The notes under the pieces: model-generated
Databases searched by the model: none
Told to the model about the DNA's origin: nothing
What the model saw: only the letters and a program-made list of their open reading frames with translations
Shown here: positions 58,475 to 64,000 of the stretch, one piece after another
How positions within the stretch are numbered: position 1 is the first letter of the stretch
Layout: each line of letters begins with the position of its first letter
NCBI RefSeq assembly: GCF_009727055.1
Contig: NW_024064356.1
Coordinates: 409,924-473,923, forward strand
Length of the DNA stretch: 64,000 nucleotides
Direction: 5' to 3'
Source of the DNA: Benincasa hispida
Lineage: Eukaryota > Streptophyta > Magnoliopsida > Cucurbitales > Cucurbitaceae
Made by a program: the position numbers and the translations under genes

Positions 58475-60340
58475 TGAAGGAATGATATATCAAGCAACGG
58501 AAGACTACAGAATCAATAAGTACTTAAATTACATTTAATTTGAGTTTTAAGCATGTTGTACATATGATATTCAAAAGAGGGTTTGAAACACCTATTACCT
58601 TTGAAGATATCCTTCAAAAATTCGACTGAGTTCCACCAAGAAAGAGCTTGAAACAACGAAAGGACTACCATCCAGATCTTCTCTACTATGCTCAAGCTGG
58701 AACGTTTGGTGGAAACACTTAAACAAGTTGATATGATGAAGAACAAGAGTAGGGTTTTTGGGTTATCAATTGAGAAAGTATATCTCAACATCCTTATTGA
58801 TCTTCATGCATGGAGCTTCTATATATAGGAAGAATTCATGGAAATGTACAGGGTTGCATGAAGAACAACTCCAGCTTGAAGATCATTGCAAAACAGAAAT
58901 GGAATTTGGTGATTATCCAACATAATGGTTAGTGGATTTTTCCCAAAAATGATTAAAAAATCATTATTATATTATTTTTCTTTTAAAAAAATTAGTTTTA
59001 TAAAATTAATTCGAAATTAATTAATTAAATAAAACTAATTTTTTTAATTTATTTTTTTAATTAAACTTATTTAATTAAAATAATATTAATTTAATACCTA
59101 AATATTAAATTAATAAAATATCAATATCACCAATGAATTAATTTATATTTAAATCATAATTTAAATATTAATTTATTTTTCAATTTTGTTAAATTTCAAT
59201 TAAAATAAACGTTTATAATTGTATCACATACAATCAATCGAAAACCCTAAAATTGAATTTGAACATTTCAAATTCATAACCCTAATTTCATACATCAATA
59301 CTCAATTTGTTATTCCAATTTAATGAGCTAGTAGATAGACCTAATAGACCTACAGATCATGAGCTCCAATAATCTGTAATTAATTCGTTAAAAACTCTTT
59401 AATTGAATTAATTACTATTCGTTAACTATCAAGACACACCACTGTAGCTCGATAGTTGCACTCTTCTCACTGTAGATATATTTCTGTCCATATAAACCAT
59501 AATCAGTAAGTCGATCCTTTACAGGTTGTTCGTAATTACAGCTGGGTCAAAATTACTGTGAGACGCCTGTAAATACATCTCGTTCCTTAAGTTCCCACTG
59601 ACCCTCTAATGAACAATTTGATTCATAATACTACTTATGAATCATGTACTTCTCTATCATGAGAAGGCGGAGCCCTGATTGTTCAAGACCTGGAATCAGC
59701 ACTTAAGAGAACAACCTATCTGCTAACCCTAAAATGGGTAGGAGTGAATTTCATTTTGCAGAGTTATGTCCCCAACTATCCATCTGGTCTTATCCACAAA
59801 ATGGAAGGCTTATTGAGCAATACTTTTGGACTACTCTCATCCATGCAGATCAAAGGATAATCCCGAATAAACAGGAGTTCATAGCTAGCTCAAGATTAAG
59901 AAGATCGAGTTATCCTAGGTTACTTTAAATATGAAATAGTCAGTTCTAACAGTAAACGGTCGTTAGAAAGAAAAGTGACTATTTCGTGGTCCAATTAAAT
60001 GCAAACTCATTGCATAGGATGCCTCCACTCATGTCTCTACATGAATGATTTGTGGATCACATCATTTGTATTACATGTACAAAATGAGTCGCATCCAATA
60101 GTGTTACCAGGATGAGATACTCAATTTCATCCCTATACTTATAGACCATAACTTGATCCTTTTTATGTCACCACATATAAAGTTAAAGTATTCATACTAT
60201 AGTCATGAATATGTTTATTGGATTTTCATAATAGAATGCAAAAAATCAACTACTTTATTGAACAAAACACTCAATAATATTTTATTGATAAATAGAATGT
60301 TTAACATAAAATTTACGAGAGTTCTAAGACATTCCCAACA
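58475..60340 (-). repeat. Family-B solo LTR inside the CACTA element, TSD CTTAC
   Basis: On the plus strand from TGAAGGAATGATATATC to CATTCCCAACA; the minus strand begins TGTTGGGAATGTCTTAG. Length 1866 bp. Perfect duplications CTTAC lie at 58470-58474 and 60341-60345. Its order matches the E3 LTRs in reverse. Frames at 58513-58791, 59734-59928 and 60153-60392 are not genes. Confidence 0.92.
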
Positions 60341-60408
60341 CTTACAAGACCAAACAACGTACCTTCAAGTTTATAGTAATGGAAGCTTTTAGGATCACAG
60401 GAACTTAC

Positions 60409-60870
60409 CTTCATCGCCATACACGTCTTGCTCGGTGAATCCTTGATCTGGATCTACTTAAGGTTGAGAGTGATTATTGAGAGAATAACTTTTCGGATCG
60501 AACCGATTCGAGGATGCGAAGTAGCACATTGGTTTTCGAGAGTTAGGGCTTTTGTAGTACAGATCTAGGGCTTTTCGTTCCACTACGAAGCTGTAAGGTC
60601 CATTCACATTTGATTACTCCAATTCGCGGCTTCCTATCTTCATTGCACCGCCGAGACAGAGTGATTGGCGGACTAGGGGTGTATTCGATGGGATATTGAA
60701 GCTCTGCCAAACGAATTGTGGTTGGAGTCGAAGATCACCATGCTGCCGTTCGGGAGCAACTCAAATGGAAAAAAGGGACAAAAGAGCACCAAGTTGAAGA
60801 TGCTCAGGTTGAACCACGAAGAAGAGAAGGGGGAAGAGAGGTTTAGGGCTTTTGAGTTTTTATTTATTTA
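60409..60870 (-). pseudogene. Candidate 5' exon near the right end of the CACTA element
   Basis: Less AT-rich than its surroundings. On the minus strand it starts with a CT-rich tract (CTCTTCCCCCTTCTCTTC, about 60820-60840), typical of plant 5' untranslated regions. It ends with GGCGATGAAG followed by GTAAGT (60403-60408), a strong splice donor. The last part can be read as FTEQDVYGDEG. It lies 280 bp inside the terminal repeat, where the first exon of a CACTA gene would be. The protein is not recognised. The plus-strand frame at 60716-60907 is probably a shadow. Confidence 0.35.
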
Positions 60871-61151
60871 TTTTTATTCTTACTTCAAGGGAGGGAAACA
60901 AAAATGAGAGCAGGAAAATAAAAATGAAAGAGAATGGGAAACAAATTATAAAAGATTTTATATAACTTTTGTATTTGATATCTTTAACGTTTTAAAAACG
61001 TGTCAAGTTTAGGCTAGCATGAAAAATCTAAAAAATTTCATGAGCCTCCAATTTTCTTTCATTATTTTTTACTTTTTTTTTAAAAAAAAAAATTACATAT
61101 TACTTGACATTTTTTCATAAAAATGTCAAGTAATTAAAAGTTGTAGTAGTG

Positions 61152-64000
61152 CGAACATAAACTTCCAAGATATAACACAATCCATAGCACGAAAACTGAG
61201 CTAAGCCTCATTTCTTGACCTGGGGTGCTTTCTTTTTTAAATAATAGATTTTACGAGATGGTAATTTATGATTGGATAATTGAGTGGATTGCACAAATAT
61301 AGGTGCGACGTGGCAGCTCGAAATGCATGCAAGTATTTTTCTATTATTTTGTATTGTTGATATAAAACGTATCAATGATATACTATTTATTGTCAAAGTA
61401 TATCAGACACAAACTTATCAAATATATCAAACACAAACCTATTTAAGTGATAAATTTTTACAAATATATATCTTTTATAATTCAATAAACACACACAATA
61501 TATATACCTTGGTACAATTTTTCAAAAGGTAAAAATTGTGACATCTATCTATAAAATATTGGTTTAAAGTAAAGATGGTAACATTTATTAAAGATTTTTC
61601 AAGAAAAAAACGTTTATTAAAGATAAATTTTAATACATTAAAAAGTGATTAGGATGAATAATATGAATATACCTTACCACATGCAAGTTTTTGGAAATAA
61701 ATAATAATTTTTTTCTTAAATATCTTTTAAAGAATATAACACTATAAAGGTAGAAATTTTTATTTAAACATTCCAACATAAGGAAGTTTATTCTTTAAAA
61801 AAATAAATATTAAACTTAAGAAAGAATATTAATACTATTTCAAAAAGAGAGAGAGAGAAGAATATTAATACTTTAATTTAACCATTGACAAAAGGTAATG
61901 TAGTTATCACAATTCAAATTACCTTGCATGTAATGAATATAAAAAACTTTCCTTAAAAGAAAAAAAAAAAAAAACAATAATACTCCTTTCAAAAAATAAA
62001 AAATAAAAAGCTCCAACTCATAAATTAGACCGTTTTTCTTTTAGAACTTATCAGTTAAAAGTACGTTTCATTGCAATGACCAAACTAACACATAAATCAT
62101 TTTAGAGAATACTTAGGCTTAATCAACTGATTTTTGAAAACTAAATCTATTTTTTAAAATTTCTTATCATGATTTTTAGTTAGTTTTTTTTTAAAAAATA
62201 AGTTTTTAAAAACTACATTTTTTTTTTTAATTTTCGAAATTAAATAATTATAAAACAGTTTCTTAAAAATTTTGTATCTAATTGGCTCTTAAATTTTTAA
62301 AACTACAAATTTAGTTTATGAAATTTTGAGTTAGTTAAATTCATGAACATGATACAAATTAAAAAATTTAAAAGTTTTCTTAGATATAAAGTTTAAATTT
62401 TAATCAACTAGATCATTTTTTTTAAATCTATCAGACAAGAAATTAATGACTTACTAAATACAAAATCAAAGTTTTAGCGGTTTATTAGACACTTTTAAAA
62501 GTTTAAGGATAAAACAAAAATAAATTTCAAAGTTTAGATCTAAACTTGTAGTTTAATCTCATTATAATATGGAAGGTTGGAATTTGAATTGATTGATTTG
62601 GAGTCTATTTGGATTGACTTAAAAATGAGTTTTTTTTTTTTTTTTTAAAAAAAAAAAACTCATTTTTATTCATAAAACTAATTAAAATACATTTGAAAAG
62701 TTATTTTAAGTGGTTGTTAAACACTTCAATTTCTTCCAAAATAACTTATTTTTTGAATTAATCACTTGAAAATGTTTTTCAAACGCACTCTTAAGATTAT
62801 AATTTTTTTTTACATTATGTTATATATGCTAATACTTTGAATCTAATGCCTATATTTACAACGGTCACTAAAATTTAATCAGTAAAAATTTAAATAAGAT
62901 TTTGTATTTTAACCAATAAACTAACAAACTCATTTATATATATATATTTTGAGATGGAAGGGATTTGATTCAACTTTAAGAATTTAAATGTCTATAATAC
63001 ACCATATGAGCAATGACTGTTGGTGCATACGTATTTGGCCATTTTTTTTTTTATTTTTTCAAATCTGAATTTTTAATTTGATTATATCGATAAAAACATA
63101 TGATAAGATAATTAAATGATACACCAACAAACTAAAATTTAAAGAAAAAAAACTAAAAATCTAATCCAAAAAAGATAATAACATAAAATCTTGATGTTTT
63201 CTAGTTAATATATTAAAAATATATATGATATTAAAGAAAAATCGAAAATCCAAAAGTAATATAGGATTTTTAAATTTTTTTTGCTGATTTCAAAAATCAA
63301 ATCCTAAAATAAATTTGCTGGCAGTTTCCAATTGCTCCAACCCACACACAACTACGTTACAATTGAATTAAACACCACATTTCAAAACGCACCCTCACCA
63401 AAAAAAAAAAAAGGATTTATTCTCCTAAACTTGGAAGGCAATAATAATTGTATCACAATTTAAAACTTTCATGGATTACCTCTGTCCAAATTTCATTCAA
63501 CGTGTAAAATTTATAATTTGATACAATTAAATTCAGTCAATCAATTTAAATTTTTCATGACAATTACCTTTAAAAATCATTCCTATATTAATTTTCAAAT
63601 ACATGTAGACTTTTTCAAATATCAGTCTTATAAAATTGATAATTAGAGTAAATTCATAGATGATTCTAAAAAAAAATTCTAAGAGTCTAAATAGATTCTT
63701 TTATGAATATTTAGATGTTTTGTTAATATGATTATAATTTCTACATGAGATTTTTCTAAATGAAATGTAACGCAAGGTGTAAATTGATACAATCACAAAA
63801 GTTCAATGATGAAAATAATTAATTTTAGATTTTTTTAAGATATAATTTTTTCCAAAAAAAAAAACAACTTTAAATTGGCCCTTTTTTAAAAAAATCAAAC
63901 ATTATTTTTATTTATTTATTTTGAACGGAACTTTAAATTGGCTTTAATTTCCCATTCAAAACAGTCAAACACTCAGACATTCCAACATGCAGTTCAGTTA
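61152..64000. other. AT-rich sequence right of the CACTA element, no gene seen
   Basis: Many homopolymer runs and no frame with recognisable features. The minus frame at 61208-61396 ends in a Lys-rich tail (LKKKAPQVKK) but has no other family sign. Confidence 0.4.
62617..62670. repeat. Inverted repeat (hairpin) with T and A runs
   Basis: AAAAATGAG followed by a run of T, then a run of A and CTCATTTTT, so the whole stretch can fold on itself. Surrounding text (GTCTATTTGGATTGACTT left, TTTTCAAACGCACTC right) suggests a small MITE of about 200 bp, but no target duplication is clear. Confidence 0.6.

Larger units (their letters stand above)
53340..61151 (-). mobile_element. CACTA (En/Spm) DNA transposon with TSD CGA, carrying two solo LTRs
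   Basis: The left end is CAGTACTACAA at 53340. The right end, read on the minus strand, is CACTACTACAACTTTTAA from 61151. Both continue with ATTACTTGA-like sequence. Flanks are CGA at 53337-53339 and CGA at 61152-61154, the 3-bp duplication expected of the superfamily. The subterminal 340 bp on the left hold about eight TTGACA/TGTCAAGTA words in both orientations, typical transposase-binding repeats. Removing the two LTRs leaves about 3.9 kb. No transposase domain can be read, so it is probably non-autonomous. Strand is set from an exon-like 5' segment near 60409-60870 and is uncertain. Confidence 0.82.

Noticed and set aside
60716..60907. 63-codon plus-strand frame
   Set aside because: Opposite to the exon-like strand with donor GTAAGT; no family features.
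53340..61151. Autonomous CACTA transposase
   Set aside because: No long frame or transposase motif can be read in the 3.9 kb left after removing the LTRs.
61208..61396. Minus-strand frame ending KKKAPQVKK, considered as a ribosomal-protein tail
   Set aside because: No other conserved part of such a protein is visible and the rest of the frame is unlike coding sequence.

Overview
This is a gene-poor, AT-rich stretch of plant nuclear DNA made almost entirely of nested transposable elements. Ty1/copia pol remnants, tRNA-Met-type primer binding sites (TGGTATCAGA), a CACTA element with a 3-bp target duplication and a hAT-type MITE place it in a flowering plant. The style of the roughly 2-kb copia LTRs and of several short repeats recalls Cucurbitaceae, but that is an impression and not a result. 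No intact host protein gene, tRNA or rRNA gene was found. The longest open frames are pieces of decayed copia gag-pol or chance frames inside LTRs.

Layout. (1) 1-5805: leader, primer binding site and 5' LTR of a minus-strand family-A copia element (E0) that runs off the left edge. Its LTR carries a family-B solo LTR (1398-3251) and a second solo LTR of 1.8 kb with a perfect 5-bp target duplication (3709-5523). (2) 5806-16191: a complete but dead minus-strand family-A copia element (E1) with two 2.1-2.2 kb LTRs, a pol with several breaks, a 205-bp assembly gap and no recognisable gag. (3) 16192-17531: an orphan segment ending in an exact Nextera mate-pair junction adapter (17440-17477), so the join there is suspect. 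(4) 17532-42411: a very decayed minus-strand copia element (E2) stretched to about 25 kb by insertions: a gypsy-type solo LTR (19813-22010), a family-A solo LTR (23823-25974) and a whole plus-strand copia element E3 (26261-37761, TSD TTTTC). E3 itself contains a family-B LTR fragment and a family-A solo LTR (32679-34673, TSD CAAAG), so nesting is at least three deep. (5) 42412-53339: AT-rich sequence with short repeats, one hAT-like MITE (49604-50169) and SINE-like fragments. (6) 53340-61151: a CACTA (En/Spm) element with TSD CGA, hosting two solo LTRs (55059-57085, TSD CTAAC; 58475-60340, TSD CTTAC) and some exon-like segments. (7) 61152-64000: AT-rich, nothing recognised.

The most unusual signal is a set of arrays of a short near-palindrome (consensus CTAAACGATCGTTTAG) that sits at the same place in every family-A LTR and again in the leader beyond the primer binding site. 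The arrays lie downstream of a conserved TATA-like block, so they would be transcribed on both sides of the primer binding site. This points to a structural or regulatory role in the element RNA or DNA. All element boundaries, duplications and breaks were read by eye from the sequence; family names beyond superfamily are working labels only.
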